This document shows, piece by piece, positions 1-11,465 of a DNA stretch of 64,000 nt. Numbering within the stretch: position 1 is the stretch's first letter; each line of letters opens with the position of its first letter. The position numbers were made by a program, and so were the translations under genes. A model generated the notes under the pieces. It worked only from the letters and a program-made list of their open reading frames with translations, was not told the DNA's origin and did no database searches. This stretch comes from Ctenosaura bakeri. Taxonomy: Eukaryota; Chordata; Lepidosauria; Squamata; Iguanidae. Location: contig CAOLHI010000254.1 of assembly GCA_948474755.1 (NCBI GenBank), positions 744,001 through 808,000 of the forward strand, in the 5' to 3' direction.

Positions 1-640
1 GTCTTGGGTCGCCCCAATGTCGATGACGTAGACATGATGGCGCGAGGCTCAGGCTGTTCCTTTGCTCTGAGGGACTCCTCCCAGCAATGAGATTTAAGAC
101 GGGAGGAACGGTTTCTTAAGGTTTGGGCCGTAAACTCCCGATAGACTGAACAAGCCTTGGTGTTGTGGGTTTCACCCAAACAAAAAAGGCACTCGCGGTG
201 TCCGTCGGACAGGGCGACCTTACATTATACAGTTCTTGAACAAGGCTGACATAAACAAAGGAGGTTGACGAAGGAGGAAAACTCAGAAGGCAAGCGGAGA
301 AGAAGTCGAAGAGTCATGAAGAGAAGCAAGGGGGAACGAAGAGGGTCCAAATACCAGAATTAAAGTCCGAAATCCAAAAACCATAGTCAAATATCCGAAA
401 TTCAAGAGTCAGGCCAAAAAAAGCAATCGAAGAACAAGCCACTAGCAAAGAACCTTCCGTTCGCGACGGCGGACGAGAAAGAACTGAGGAGAGACCATTG
501 CTCGGCGGGCTGAGCATGCTCAGTACGGGTATGGGGGAGGGGTTCCCGCCAAGCTACTAAGCTCTAGAATCTTCTGAACGCTACCACGCACGCGCGAAAG
601 CTCCTAGTGTGTGAGGCATAGAGACCACAAAGAAGAACTT
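1..640. repeat. CpG-rich unclassified block, probably a mobile-element fragment cut by the window edge
   Basis: This block is markedly richer in CpG than the AT-rich DNA that follows it, and it ends abruptly near 640 where T-rich sequence begins. It has several GC-box-like and palindromic bits, for example GAGCATGCTCAG near 511, and a purine-rich middle with many GAAG and AGAAG repeats. No convincing reading frame is present on either strand. The base composition inside an intron or downstream region suggests an inserted element such as a LINE 5' region or an LTR, probably on the minus strand. The family is not recognised. It could hide the next exon of the C1orf185-like gene, but no frame supports that. 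Confidence 0.3.
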
Positions 641-820
641 ACATTTATTTTTTACTAAATAAGTAAGTCAGGATCAGGGTCATAAAGTGATATAGCTGGG
701 TTCCATAAAGGACTTTAAACTTTACATACTGATCACATATAATCATAACAGTAATATATAAAATTCATTTCCAAGAATGTTTTTAACAAGATGAAATAGT
801 AAAACCTACTTTAAACCTAC

Positions 821-926
821 CTTCTTTTATCATACAGGTAACAAGCTGCTATAGCCAAAACAAAGAGAGCTATTCCAAAAATAGTAGTACCTGCTATTAG
901 AGCAGAGGTTAAACGCTTCAGAAAAT
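821..926 (-). CDS. C1orf185: C1orf185-like protein, exon 3: transmembrane segment
   Basis: An internal exon bounded by an acceptor (TTCCTGTTCAG, ending at 927) and a donor (GTAGGT from 820). It starts in phase 1, so its first two bases complete an Asp codon begun by exon 2, and it ends in phase 2. It encodes residues 491-525: a short basic stretch (KR at 494-495), then about 25 hydrophobic residues (L496 to Y522, with AGTTIFGIALFV inside), then DKR, a typical stop-transfer signal. Without gaps, about 16 of 36 residues match the transmembrane segment of human C1orf185 as I remember it. The human protein begins almost directly at this segment. Synteny with CDKN2C supports the call. The cytoplasmic tail and stop codon lie in later exons left of this one, and I could not find them in 1-820. 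Confidence 0.6.
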
Positions 927-992
927 CTGAACAGGAAAAAAAAAATAAAGTTAGCACTGAATAATTATTCATCTAATATTCATTTTATTATA

Positions 993-1414
993 CAATTGGC
1001 CCTCCACATTCACTGGGCTCAGAACCTTGGCAAAAGTAAAACCACAACTATCAATATGTGTAGTGGGGGGGGCAGCCAGGATCAAAACAAAGGAGAGAAA
1101 AAGGATGGGTCAGCATGATGGCCCTATACTTCTCTCTCATCCATCTCCTTCCTTGGGTGTGTGTGGGGGCAACAGGAGAGGATTAATGATGCTGAAAAAT
1201 TGGTGTGTGAGTCATCTTTAGCTAGCCAAACGGCTGGTGGTGGAGGAGGGAGATCAGAGGTGAGTTTTTAAAGGTTTGCATAGCCTGATTGGAGCTGGTG
1301 AGAAGGAAGGTTCCCCTGGAAAAGAGGCATTTGGGGTGGGGAGGCACGAGTTGGAGAAACCTGCAAATGATCAAACCCATAAATGTTAAACCCACAAATA
1401 TGGAAGGCCAACTG
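993..1414. mobile_element. Tigger/pogo-like non-autonomous DNA transposon
   Basis: Terminal inverted repeats are visible: CAATTGGCCCTCCACATT at the left end, and the right end reads CAGTTGGCCTTCCATATT on the other strand. The element is flanked by TA on both sides (991-992 and 1415-1416), the target duplication expected of the Tc1/mariner group. It has no transposase frame. Relatives with the same ends lie at 9602-9985 and 17566-17937. Confidence 0.7.
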
Positions 1415-2759
1415 TACTTGGAATTTTTTTTTATTTATTTCTATTTATTTGTATCCCACCTCTCCATTTTGCATTTCTGTGTGCTCAAATGATGGCTATA
1501 TATGGCATAGCAGTAACCCAGAATGAAGTAGAACAATTTAAACTGAAAGGATGATAGGGAGACAGGTGACAGATGCTTTACCTCTTTTCTATTTTTACCA
1601 CATCTCTTCCCCACTGTTGTTTTCCCCAACTGTATTTCAGTATCACAAATAAGCCCAGCTTGGAGATGTGCTGTCACAGGAGTATATGATGAAGGCAAAA
1701 GCACTGGAAGGAATGGTTCATCTCCTTCTGATTCTCTTGTATAAATCATTCTCATCTGTTTTACAGTAGTACAGCTGTTCCAAAATAACAGGCTTGGATC
1801 CTGTCACATGGAATTTGAGCTTACTAAGTGCCATCAACTGCCTTATAATTATCATATATACATTTAGTTTCTATTGGATATATTACTTTATGTATTTTTA
1901 TTCAAACATTTCACTAATTCAAGGAACATGCTGCCATACAAACACATGCTCCCATACAAATGCATTTAAGTTTGCTGACTATGAACTTTCTATTACAAGG
2001 TATGTGTTAGCATATGCTGAGTAAAAACTATATACCATAGTAAAAATTATAAGTGTGGGAATAAGTTTACCAGTACATACATTTTTTGGTTAATTAATAA
2101 ATCTATTCATACAACTGTATTTCAAAGATAAAAGTCTAAACTGAAGTCAAATAACCCTTTTATAGGTTAATCAGGTCCACACCAAAAGCTATGAACACTG
2201 TGTTTTTATGTTGCTTCTGGGATCTGCTTGTGCTTTCGGAAAATATGACAGTACATAATATGGGATGCATACTAAGAACAAATCACGGTGAATGAAATGT
2301 TTGGATGTGGTACACAGAGCATATTTTAAAAAGTGTACTCTTTCTTGAGCCTGGCAGCTATAAGTAACAGGGCGGGAGGGGGAGAATATGTTAAAGCATT
2401 TGAGTTAGTGTCTTTTAGCAATGATCGTTCATCGATCTGACAGAATTTTTGCCAACTGATTTGTCAATTTGACAGAAAAATGTTATTACGAAATGGTACT
2501 AGCAGATACTACTGCTGATCACCTCCACAAACAGGTAATTCAGACACACAACGGGACCAACACTTATTAATAATGAACCTTGGTGACCAGGAAGAGCTAA
2601 AACTCATCAAGCACTAGTTACTATATTTCTGTCAGATCCTATGCCCAAACATATAGCAATGTGTTTTTTTTTTTGTTTTTTGTTTTAAAAAACATTGTTG
2701 GTATGGAGAAAATCCTAAATCGCTCAAGACAACCTCAGAATAGAATAATATTGTTTGTC

Positions 2760-2890
2760 TACTCCATGTTCCTTGATCTGTTGCCTTCCAGATGTGTTGG
2801 ATTATGTCTCTCATCATCTCCAGGCAATATGACCATTGGAAACTGTAATCCAACACATCTGGAGGGCTCCACTTTGAGGAAGTTAAGACT
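2760..2890. repeat. Short inverted-repeat element
   Basis: CCAGATGTGTTGGATTA near 2790 is mirrored by TAATCCAACACATCTGG near 2847, giving a hairpin of about 75 bp around a loop containing CCATTGG. Degenerate relatives with the words TTGGACTACAAC or CCATCA lie near 8838-8935, 25185-25285, 32446-32540 and 54455-54500. The family is common in lizard DNA, but I cannot name it. Confidence 0.45.
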
Positions 2891-3475
2891 GCTCTGTCTC
2901 CTGTAAGTCTGTTAGTAATTGGACTTTCAAGATATTAAGGTAGAAGCCTTAAAGAAAGCTCTGAAATCAATAGTGCACTCCAGAGTTGTAAGTTCAACAC
3001 TATAGCTTTCAAAGTCTTCCAAAATTATTTAAACTCTCATATTCAACCTGCAGTTTAGAAACTATTAAACACATTATAACCTGAGCTCAAACCACAGTAA
3101 ACACAGAATGAGGTGTATTAATGCAACTCTGTAATGGTACTGCTAATCATTGCAGCTTGTGGTCCAGGTGTGTATGGTAGGTCAACCCACCATTCTGGGG
3201 TAAGGCATCTTCCCTGCTTAAGACCATCAGTCACTCCTGCTGTCAACAGATAAGTTAGCACAAACGGTAAGCACAAATGATGTACTTAGAAATATCTTTC
3301 CTCTAATATAATAATTTATAAGTGTTCTTATTTATTTTAGAATTTACAAGTCACTTTTCCAACCAACAAGGGCCTGCTGTGTGGCACATAAAATGCAATT
3401 TAAACAACGAGTAAAATAAAAATCAACAAAACACTGAAGAATAACACAAAAACCAAAGTACCAGAAAAAAGAGTA

Positions 3476-3510
3476 GCAAAAGCAAAAGCAAAAGCAAAAG
3501 CAAAAGCAGC
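3476..3510. repeat. (AAAAGC)n microsatellite
   Basis: About five and a half near-perfect copies of the hexamer AAAAGC inside intron 2 of the C1orf185-like gene. Confidence 0.9.
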
Positions 3511-4985
3511 GCTCTCAACAAACACCTCAGTCGGGCAGGAAAAATAGCCAATATAGAAAGCATGTTGATATAAAACAGTCTTAAGTTTAACTATAAGAAG
3601 GTCAATAAGGGTCCAGATAAAATTCCAATGAGGGTATTTTGGAGTCTGACCAAGACAACAAAACATTTTACTACCATCACCTGAATAAAAAAGCTCCAGC
3701 AGGAACAGCTCTGACTCAGACATAGTTACATATTCGGCACTTAAATCTGGCTTAGGAAGAATAATTCTAGCAAGTTGTTGCTGTTCTCCACACCACCAAG
3801 TCCAAGATAGCCAAAATCATCATTGAGAATGGTAAGAAGGCAATTGTATCAAGGCCTCTCCTCCAAGCATTCTAACTACTATAATGCTAGCTTTCTGTTT
3901 GGAAATGTTTGTGCCAAGAGCAGCACTTTCTAATCCAAACATTGCCATTACTTCTGTGTTTGGCAGGTTGCATGTGAGTCCAGGGAGGAAGTTGCCTTGC
4001 ATCCCACTACCAAATCCAAGCATGAACCTGAGAACATTTTGCTACGTGAAAACTAAAACATCTACATCTTTAAGGCACTGGGATACATAACAAGGCCTCT
4101 ACCAAATGTCTCACTGTGTGTAGGAGTGGGCTGAGGGGAGACCATGTGAGAGCATTCATTTAAACATAGGAGGTTGGACCCTCACTTTCTTCCTTGGGAG
4201 AAAAAAATGAGTTTTTGACAAGCATTTTCCTTCCTTTCATGGTTTCCTCTGACCCCACCACCAACTGTTACTGGGAACAGAGAGAATCTTAGTAGAGGTG
4301 TGGGACAAGGTACAAGTGACTGGAAAAGAGAAAAAGAAAGCAATATAAATCATGTACCCAAAATGTGCCCAGAAATACAACCTAGGATCTAAGCCAGCGA
4401 TCCAATTTATTTAAAACAATGATTCATCTCGTTCATGATTTATACTGTCATTTTCCTTCATCAGGGTTGAATCAATATAAGAACTTACTGAACTGGCAAT
4501 CCTCCTGTGTGGGCTGGCATGGAAAATAGCTATTTCTAGATAACATGACCCCAGTTCCTAACTTTTTTAGGCTTCACATTTATGAAGGCAATGGAAGAGA
4601 TGCAGAAACAATTTGTACATGTATCAGAACATGGTGTTATAAGACATTGCTTGCTTTTTTAAAAAAAGACAGAACACCCATGAGATCATTTCCTCTTTCA
4701 ATCATTGGCAACTGTTAATTCCACAAGTAAAACACTTTAACATTAAGGTAAAGATTCTTTATGGATCTATGACCAGATTTTAAAAATCCTACACTACAAT
4801 CCTACTGGTATTCCAAAGTAAATATCACTGAGATCAATGTGTTTTTTCCTATTTATTCCTTGTGAATCAATCTATCAAACTAGTTTTGACTGGTCAGTTG
4901 ACAAATCAATTAATTATTTATAAAGTTGCACAAGCCTTAATGCTTTTGAAGCATCTCCCCCCTTTTTTACACGATGTATATGCAA

Positions 4986-5181
4986 GGCCATTTCCACCCT
5001 ACACTGTTATAGTACTATTTTTCCACTTTCAACATCTATGGAATCCTGGGGTTTGCAGTTTAGGGATGAGCATTTAGAATTCTCAGCCAGAGCTCTTTGG
5101 CCTCTGTAAACCACAAATCTCAGAATTCCACAGGATGTTGAAAATAGAATAGCATTATAACAGTGTGGTGTGGAAATGGCC
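4986..5181. mobile_element. Palindromic MITE, copy 1
   Basis: The ends are GGCCATTTCCACC and GTGGAAATGGCC. The two halves are reverse complements over most of the length, including TTTCAACATC against GATGTTGAAA. It is flanked by CAA on both sides (4983-4985 and 5182-5184), a possible 3-bp target duplication. Same family as the copies at 15937, 21440, 34464, 43393 and 54945. A 3-bp duplication with GG ends would fit a PIF/Harbinger-type element, but that is inference. Confidence 0.75.
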
Positions 5182-5463
5182 CAAATTGAGGCAAGCATAA
5201 TCTTAGTATTTTCTCCTAGAAGAGGGGATGCCCCTTCAACACTGATGCCTACCATTTAGTCTTGTATAAGTTATTTATGCTTAAAACAGTTAACATTTTA
5301 AAAATCCACTGGCCAATTAACTAGCAAGTGTTTTAATCAGCTGAAACATTCTTAACCTATAAATCTAAACATCCAGTCTATTAATTATTGTAGATGCTAT
5401 TCATTGAAAGTTATTTCTCAAAACACACCATTTATACCTAAAAGAATCCCAAAATAAACCTAC

Positions 5464-6831
5464 CTACAGATATTGGTACAGTTTCTCCTTTTGCTGATCG
5501 TTTGCTTCTTTCGACAATCAATGGACTATTAGAAATAAGTTTATAGAGGTATAAAAAGGTTGGGAAACTATCTTCTGTACCAAGATGCTTTCTTGTATGT
5601 TCTGTTACAGTTTTATTTCTATGTCCCTTCTGAGTAACATTAAACTTCTTTTTTACTCTCTGTGAGGACTGCACAAGATATTTCAGAATTTTTGTCATAT
5701 GGACTGCTGGTTTTGCTGGACTGACTTCTGAATTAAATCCTTCATGGAACACTCCAGTCTTAGCAGTTGGAAAGACAGGATGTATTACAGAAGGTTGCAT
5801 TTGCACATTGTTCCATTTTCCAATTAGCTTTGTGTTTCTGTACATTTTTCTTTGAAATGCAAAGAGATTTTTTCCTTGAACATTAGACAGAACCATCTTA
5901 TGTGCTGAGAACATCTTCAATACATCATCATCTCTTTGATAAGTATATGCATATACAAAGAGAAACTTGCAATTTTTATTAATAATTTTTTGTGTTTTCT
6001 GTTTCCACACCATCTTTCTTCTCACAGGAAAGCTTGTGCCCCACTGAAAATCTTGAGATGGCAAGCCATATCTCTCAAATTCCATATACTGGCCCTTTTT
6101 CATTGAATTAAATGCTTTTTTTCTTTCAGCAAATATTCCATAACACACTTTATCATAAGCATTTCTGTTTTCTCTAGAAAATTCTCTGTCTTTGTCACAA
6201 CCTAACATTTGTTCATTATTTTGTTTATATTTTTTCTTTTGCAGTATTCCAGTGTCAATAAGTTGTTTTACCTTTAGTATTGTTTGTTTTAATTCCATAA
6301 TATTTTTGAAAATTTCCTGATTTTTTAGGACATATCTGTCTTCAACTTTTAACATCATATTTGCTTGAAGTATTATATAATCCAGGGATGAAACAATTTC
6401 TATGTATTTATTTTCAATATATATTTGCAATTGCTCAGTTCTTTTAGTGTCAGATTTAAATCTAACATTAAATATAATGTGGCAATTCATTTCCACTTGA
6501 AATTTCCCATTCTTCAGAATATTGTTCCACATTTTTCTTGATTCAATTTGTCCTCCTGAAATAATTTTATTTAGATGCCTTCTTGAATTGTGTATGCTTA
6601 TGCTTTTGTTTGCAATTAGATATAGTCTTCTTTTATAAAAAATTATACATTTTAGTATGTTTTTTTGTTGGCAGTTCATATAACTAAGTATTTCTAGATT
6701 CCTTTTGAAACTTTTGATATCTGCGCTGCTCCTTCTCCGTGCTGATGGCTCAAACATCCTATTCACTGATATTTTGTATGCACCATTTTTAGCAGTTGCT
6801 ACACATACTTTTTGATATTTTACTCCATGTC
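5464..6831 (-). CDS. C1orf185: C1orf185-like protein, exon 2: large ectodomain exon
   Basis: A 1368-bp open exon between an acceptor (TTTGCTTTGTTGCAG, ending at 6832) and a donor (CTGTAG|GTAGGT). It begins in phase 1 and ends in phase 1, fitting both neighbouring exons. It encodes residues 36-490. The product is Lys/Asn/Ile-rich with seven cysteines and three N-glycosylation sequons (NKS, NVT, NKT). No known domain is recognised. Close to its end, residues 476-479 read RSKR followed by Ser, a furin-type cleavage site 12 residues before the transmembrane exon. A second basic patch, ARRRSS, lies at 65-70. An open frame of 455 codons in AT-rich DNA is very unlikely by chance. Human C1orf185, as I remember it, has no such region, so the ectodomain was either lost in mammals or gained here. 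A fast-evolving, possibly gamete-expressed role is a guess. Confidence 0.7.
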
Positions 6832-6973
6832 CTGCAACAAAGCAAACAAAACTGGTTATTGTAAGACCAATGCTCTATCATAAGACCAGCTTCTACATCC
6901 AGTTCTTTAGCATGGGATTTATCAATGGTTTCCTCAATAGCATTATATTACAATAGCTTACATGTTTAAGATT

Positions 6974-6996
6974 AGAGAGAGAGAGAGAGAGAGAGA
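6974..6996. repeat. (GA)n microsatellite
   Basis: An uninterrupted run of about 11 GA units in intron 1 of the C1orf185-like gene. Confidence 0.9.
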
Positions 6997-7424
6997 TTAC
7001 AAATATGAAAGCTACTTGAATTTTGTCTCTCTTATCACACTCTAGCTTTCTACAGACATACATCACTATCAGCAACCTGCAACTTTGTGAGCTATCTCAA
7101 GAAGGAGGTGTTATCTTTTTCTTTTTAAGATAGTGGTAACATCTTTTACCAGGCCTGGTAACCTTTGAGAGTAGAACCTTCGAGAGTAGAAATATGCAAT
7201 CCAGTGGTCCAAGAGTTTTCACTCCTTTCTTCATTGTGGACTGCAAAAGGCCTGGAAGAGCTTGCCATAAAGTTTCCATTGTTGGAGGCCTCTAGAAGCA
7301 GAACAACCAAGGAATTTTTGAAGGAGGAGTTGCTTCAGAGGAGGAATCAGGGGGCTTACAGGCCTTAGAAGTGGTACTGGAGAATGGGACACGGCTGCCC
7401 TTTGTCGATTCCACTTTAGACAAT

Positions 7425-7620
7425 GGGACTGTAGTGTAGTGGATTAAAGTGTTGGACCAAGGCTTTGGAAATCCAAGTTAAAGTCCTCACTGCATTATGA
7501 AAACTCACTAGGTGACTATGAGGTAGTCACTGCTTCTCAACGTGGCATCATTCATAGGGTTGCTGAGAGGAGAAAGTGAAGAGAACCATGTATGCTGCCT
7601 TGAGTTCCCCATACTCTGGA
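7425..7620 (+). mobile_element. tRNA-derived SINE, degenerate
   Basis: Starts with an A-box-like TAGTGTAGTGG (7432 on), with a decayed B box (AGTTAAAGTCC) about 40 bp later, then a body ending in ATGCTGCCTTGAGTTCCCC. The head is like the Sauria-type SINEs elsewhere in the window, but the tail differs, so it may be a separate subfamily. Confidence 0.5.
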
Positions 7621-9109
7621 GAGAGAAGAACCTATATATATTTGGGAGGTCAAAGGAGAAGTCATACTGTCATGCCAGTGGGAGTTAGAGCTTTCCTGTT
7701 CCAGATGCAATGTCCTGCTGATTACACTTGAAAAGGTAGTATCACATTTTGGAGTACAGAATATTATTTTATTACTAAATATGTTAGTTATACAGTAAAT
7801 TAACAATTATTACAGGAAATACTTGTTCAAACCTCTTAAAGAATATTAATCTGTCTCTATTAATTGGATTCAGGTAAGGCATTCTTATTATTGTGCAGGA
7901 TCCACAGTGTCTTCAGACAAAAGGAAATATTGCAAATATATGATACAAGGGGTGTTTGCCTGCCTGTCAGAGACATAGCTCCAAGACCATGACACCTAGA
8001 CATCTGGAATTGAGCATGTATACTCACAGGCCCTAAAGGAGTACATCTGAGGACACTTGGGTTTTTTTTTAATTGCTTTAATGATTATTAATTAATTTAA
8101 ATGTGTCCATGTATTTGAAAGCTGCAGTGTCATCTTCAGTCACTGGATGGCAGACTTCACCAACCTAGGCATGGCTTTGCAGTTGATAATTTAATGTTCC
8201 ATGGGATAATCCAAAGGACAGAATTGCAAGGCTCCCCTTCCCCCAAACTGTGAAGCATCCTGCCCCACAAGCACACAACAAGCAGGCCCCTCCTGCAGCA
8301 AACTGGAGCATACAACATGGTAGCAAGCATGCCTAGGGATCAAAATAGTAGTGATTTCACAGAGGAGGCCAGCACAATTTGTCAGCTACTGACAGCGGCA
8401 TAATGATGCTTCAAGGCTTCAGTATAGAGGGTATTCTAACCAATGTGAAGCCAATATATGTTCCCAAGTAATCAAGTTTCAGGCCTACAAAACCCTCTCC
8501 TATTTTGAACATTACAATCTGCCTATACACTTCAGAATATGCAATGTAAATGTTCAATTGCAACAGGTGGGATGTGTTGGCAGTGGGACTGTGACAATGT
8601 CATGCGAAAGCACAACTTGTGGACTGCTGCCAATGTGTCTCCACTGTGGGACACTGACACCATGAGGAAATGGCCTAAGTCTCATTGAACTCAGTACTTA
8701 GAAATGCAGTGAAAGTGCATTGTAATGTTGCAGAAATTCTTTGTACTTCATTCCATATCTCCAAATAACCAATTTCCAGTTTTGTTCCTGGTCAACTTTT
8801 TAAAGATGTGAATGCTAAGGTCCTCACCTGGTGGCCTCCAAAAGTGTTGGAAGTATAGCTAATTGAACATGGTAGCAGGGGATGATGGGAGGAATAGTCC
8901 AACACAGCTGGATGGTATCAGGTTGGAGAAGGCTGAATTAATACATAGTCTTGACTAGACTTCCTAATGTGTACTAGATCCTCACAGCAGAGGATCTAGT
9001 ACAGAGCCTTTATCAAGTTGTTTTCACAGTGCTGTCTCTTGTATCTTTGGGATACTTGAGATAATCAAAACTTGACTAGATCACTTTTCAGATTATCACT
9101 CCTAGAAAT

Positions 9110-9350
9110 GTTGTTGTATGCTTTCAAGTCATTTCTGACTTATGGCTACCCTAAAAGGAACTTATCACAGAGCTTTATTGACAAAATTTGTTCAGAGGGG
9201 GTTTGCCTTTGCATTCCTCTGAGGCTGAGAGAATGTGACCTGCCCAAGCTCACCCAGGGGGTTTCCATGGCTGAGTGGGGATTTGAACTCTTGTCTGACA
9301 CTCCAACCTGGCTCAGAATCTTCCAAAGCTAACCTTCCCATGCTCTGGCT
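9110..9350 (-). mobile_element. Sauria-type tRNA-derived SINE
   Basis: Reads tail first on the plus strand: TTGTTGTATGCTTTCAAG, then a LINE-like tail, then CCTCTGAGGCTGAGAGAATG, TTTCCATGGCTGAGTGGGG and the reversed B box GATTTGAACTC. This is the standard order of the family reversed, so the element lies on the minus strand. Close to full length. Confidence 0.75.
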
Positions 9351-9601
9351 TTAATATCCTATTAATGCCATTTGACAGTACAAACATTTCTAAGACGCTA
9401 TAGTAGTGTAGGTTCTTAAATGTTCTTGGCAACTACATCACTCCACAGAGTGCATTTAAATCTTATCAGGAGGTTGCCAGTGCACAAACTACTATGACTA
9501 ATTATCCTTGTGCAGGAAAGGCTCTAGCCCATAGTCCAGTTAAAGCTGACCCCAAGCACTCCAAGACTGGGCCTTTAGTAACAAAGATGGATCCAAAAGT
9601 A

Positions 9602-9985
9602 CAGTCATACCTCCACATTTGCTAGGGTTAGGGGCACAGGACCCCCATGAAAGAAAAACTGTGAATAACTCTAGGCCCTCCCAAACCATATTTAACACAC
9701 ACAAAAAAGCATGATGACCATATTCAGTCCACCACAGATTCCTTTGAGGTATCAGAGTTCCTTCACAAAGAAGAAGTGGGTGACTGGTGGGAATTACTGA
9801 CACCTCCATTGCTGCCCCACACTATTTTTAATAGGGACTTACAATCCACATTCACAGTTTCTCAGTCTCACAAGACTTGCAGTCCCTATTTAAAATGGCA
9901 CAGGGAGGCAGCAGAGACGACAGTAAACAATCCGTAAATAATCAAATCTGCAAAAGTGAAACCCACAAATGTGGAGGGCTGTCTG
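9602..9985. mobile_element. Tigger/pogo-like non-autonomous DNA transposon
   Basis: Ends CAGTCATACCTCCACATTTG and CAAATGTGGAGGGCTGTCTG are inverted copies, flanked by TA at 9600-9601 and 9986-9987. There is no transposase frame. Same family as 993-1414 and 17566-17937. Confidence 0.7.
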
Positions 9986-10074
9986 TACTCCCAAATTACA
10001 CACCTGTTCTCAATCCCATCCAGGACTGGCTGTTTACATCATGCCTGGCTCCAAGAATCACCAGTCCACAGAGT

Positions 10075-10540
10075 CTATAACTTGTTAGGATTCAGTTTTA
10101 TATCATAGGACCTCACCCAGTCCACTATAGGATCCAAGGAAAGGTCCAGTACCACATAGCCCCAACTAATGCTGGTGATGGGGAGAAAAATAGCAGGTGT
10201 TATTAGCATAATGTGGTTCCCAGCCCCAAAACTCCAAATGACATTACCTAACACTATATAGATATTAAACAGCATGGGGATAAGATGAAACCCTGCAGTA
10301 CTCCATATCTTACTAGTTATGAAGTTTAACAAGAATCCCCCTGGAACGACTCACTGAAGGAATCCCTCTACCACTGTAGACAGGAATGGAACCATTGTAA
10401 TATAGAGCCTCCTTCTCTCATCTCACAAAGCCTGTTCAGTAAGATAACATTATGAATGATATCAAAAGTGACTCTGAGAACAAGGAAGATCGACAGGTCC
10501 CCATCTTTCCCCACAGCAGGTTGTCACTCAGGGTAACTCA
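10075..10540 (-). mobile_element. L2-like LINE, reverse transcriptase fragment
   Basis: Conceptual translation of the minus strand gives decayed reverse-transcriptase motifs in order: an AFDTIDH-like FDIIHN, a LQWFHS segment, a GVxQGxxLSP-like segment and PMLFNIYI. Frames are broken by stops and shifts, so it is dead. The motif set fits L2 or another CR1-group LINE. Only part of the RT domain remains. Confidence 0.6.
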
Positions 10541-11362
10541 GCAAACTCAGTAGCATACCACAATCTGAAAACAGATCGGAACAAATCCAGATAATCTGCT
10601 TCTTCCAAGAACATCTGAAGTTGCCTAGCTTTGATGTGTGTGCGCGCCCAAGAATCTGCTCTTCTGACACCAATAAAAGTACATTGTCTAATAATTTTAA
10701 GTTTTAGCAAACGAAACAGGCTCTTGGTCAGTTTAAATTGGCAAGATTTCTTAATTACCAAGTGGAAACTTATAAACTATATTTTTAATAAGTCAACTCT
10801 GAGAGAAGTAAACCCAAATCATGGGGAAGTCAACAGTTCCATGACTGATGAGCAAATAAATGCATAAACTCATTTGGCAATTTGTTGTGGATGTCTTTGG
10901 GATGTCTCAGGATTACAATGGGCTGCTCCTTGTATAATTCAGTTTTGGACATGTCCTTCTCTGAATTCTATCAGGGGACTGGCAGTTCCCCTTCCAAAGC
11001 ATATGCTTTGACCAAGGGTGTGAATCTAATCACGATTCTTGCTAACTCAAAAATCCACAGTTTAAAAGTCTCGTTAGTTCTCTTGTTTTAAAGTCAATCT
11101 TGTGGACTGGAAGGGTTGGATCTGTTTTTAATTTTGGGGAAAATAATTAAATTGGACGCCAAAGTGACAGCCTCCCGAGTTTACTTACATTTTAAAGGCC
11201 GGAAGGGCAAGACTTGTCTAAAGTCAAAGACAGGGCCAAAGAAGCCCTACTTCTGACTTAAGCCCCTTCCTTTCAAGATACCAGAGACAGAAGAAAGCGA
11301 GGAAGAAGTCGCTTCTGATCACTTCAAACCCCGCTCCCCAACTGACCCTATGCTCTCCTCAC

Positions 11363-11465
11363 CCGGCCAGACTTCCCAAAGTACAGGTTGACGGCCGAGG
11401 ATGGGATACCCCGTGACCGGCGCCAGAAGCAGCAACGTGGCCATAAGGCCTCCAACCCTCAGCAT
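11363..11465 (-). CDS. C1orf185: C1orf185-like protein, exon 1: signal peptide
   Basis: The start codon at 11465 opens a frame of 34 codons plus one base, ended by a strong donor (CCGG|GTGAGG). The N-terminus is MLRVGG followed by a hydrophobic core LMATLLLLAP and a small-residue end VTG, a good signal peptide with likely cleavage after Gly19. The remaining residues 20-34 include two Trp residues. The exon ends in phase 1, as exon 2 requires, and the junction forms Gly35. Its place in a CpG island upstream of exon 2 fits a first exon. The start has G at -3 and C at +4, only an adequate context. This exon was found by inspection and is not proven by a transcript. Confidence 0.6.

Larger units (their letters stand above)
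927..5463 (-). other. Intron 2 of the C1orf185-like gene
   Basis: AT-rich intron, 4.5 kb, starting with GTAGGT on the minus strand at 5463 and ending with CAG at 927. It holds a Tigger-like MITE (993-1414), a LINE-type tail at 1422-1470, an inverted-repeat element near 2760-2890, a hexanucleotide microsatellite (3476-3510) and a palindromic MITE (4986-5181). No further exon was seen in it. Confidence 0.55.
6832..11362 (-). other. Intron 1 of the C1orf185-like gene
   Basis: A 4.5 kb intron with donor GTGAGG at 11362 and acceptor CAG at 6832. It is mostly repeats: a GA microsatellite, tRNA-derived SINEs at 7425-7620 and 9110-9350, an unnamed hairpin relic near 8838-8935, a Tigger-like MITE at 9602-9985 and an L2-like LINE piece at 10075-10540. 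No additional exon was recognised. Confidence 0.55.

Noticed and set aside
3476..3510. Repeated units considered as a CRISPR-like or satellite array
   Set aside because: Simple hexanucleotide microsatellite without spacers, in a vertebrate intron.
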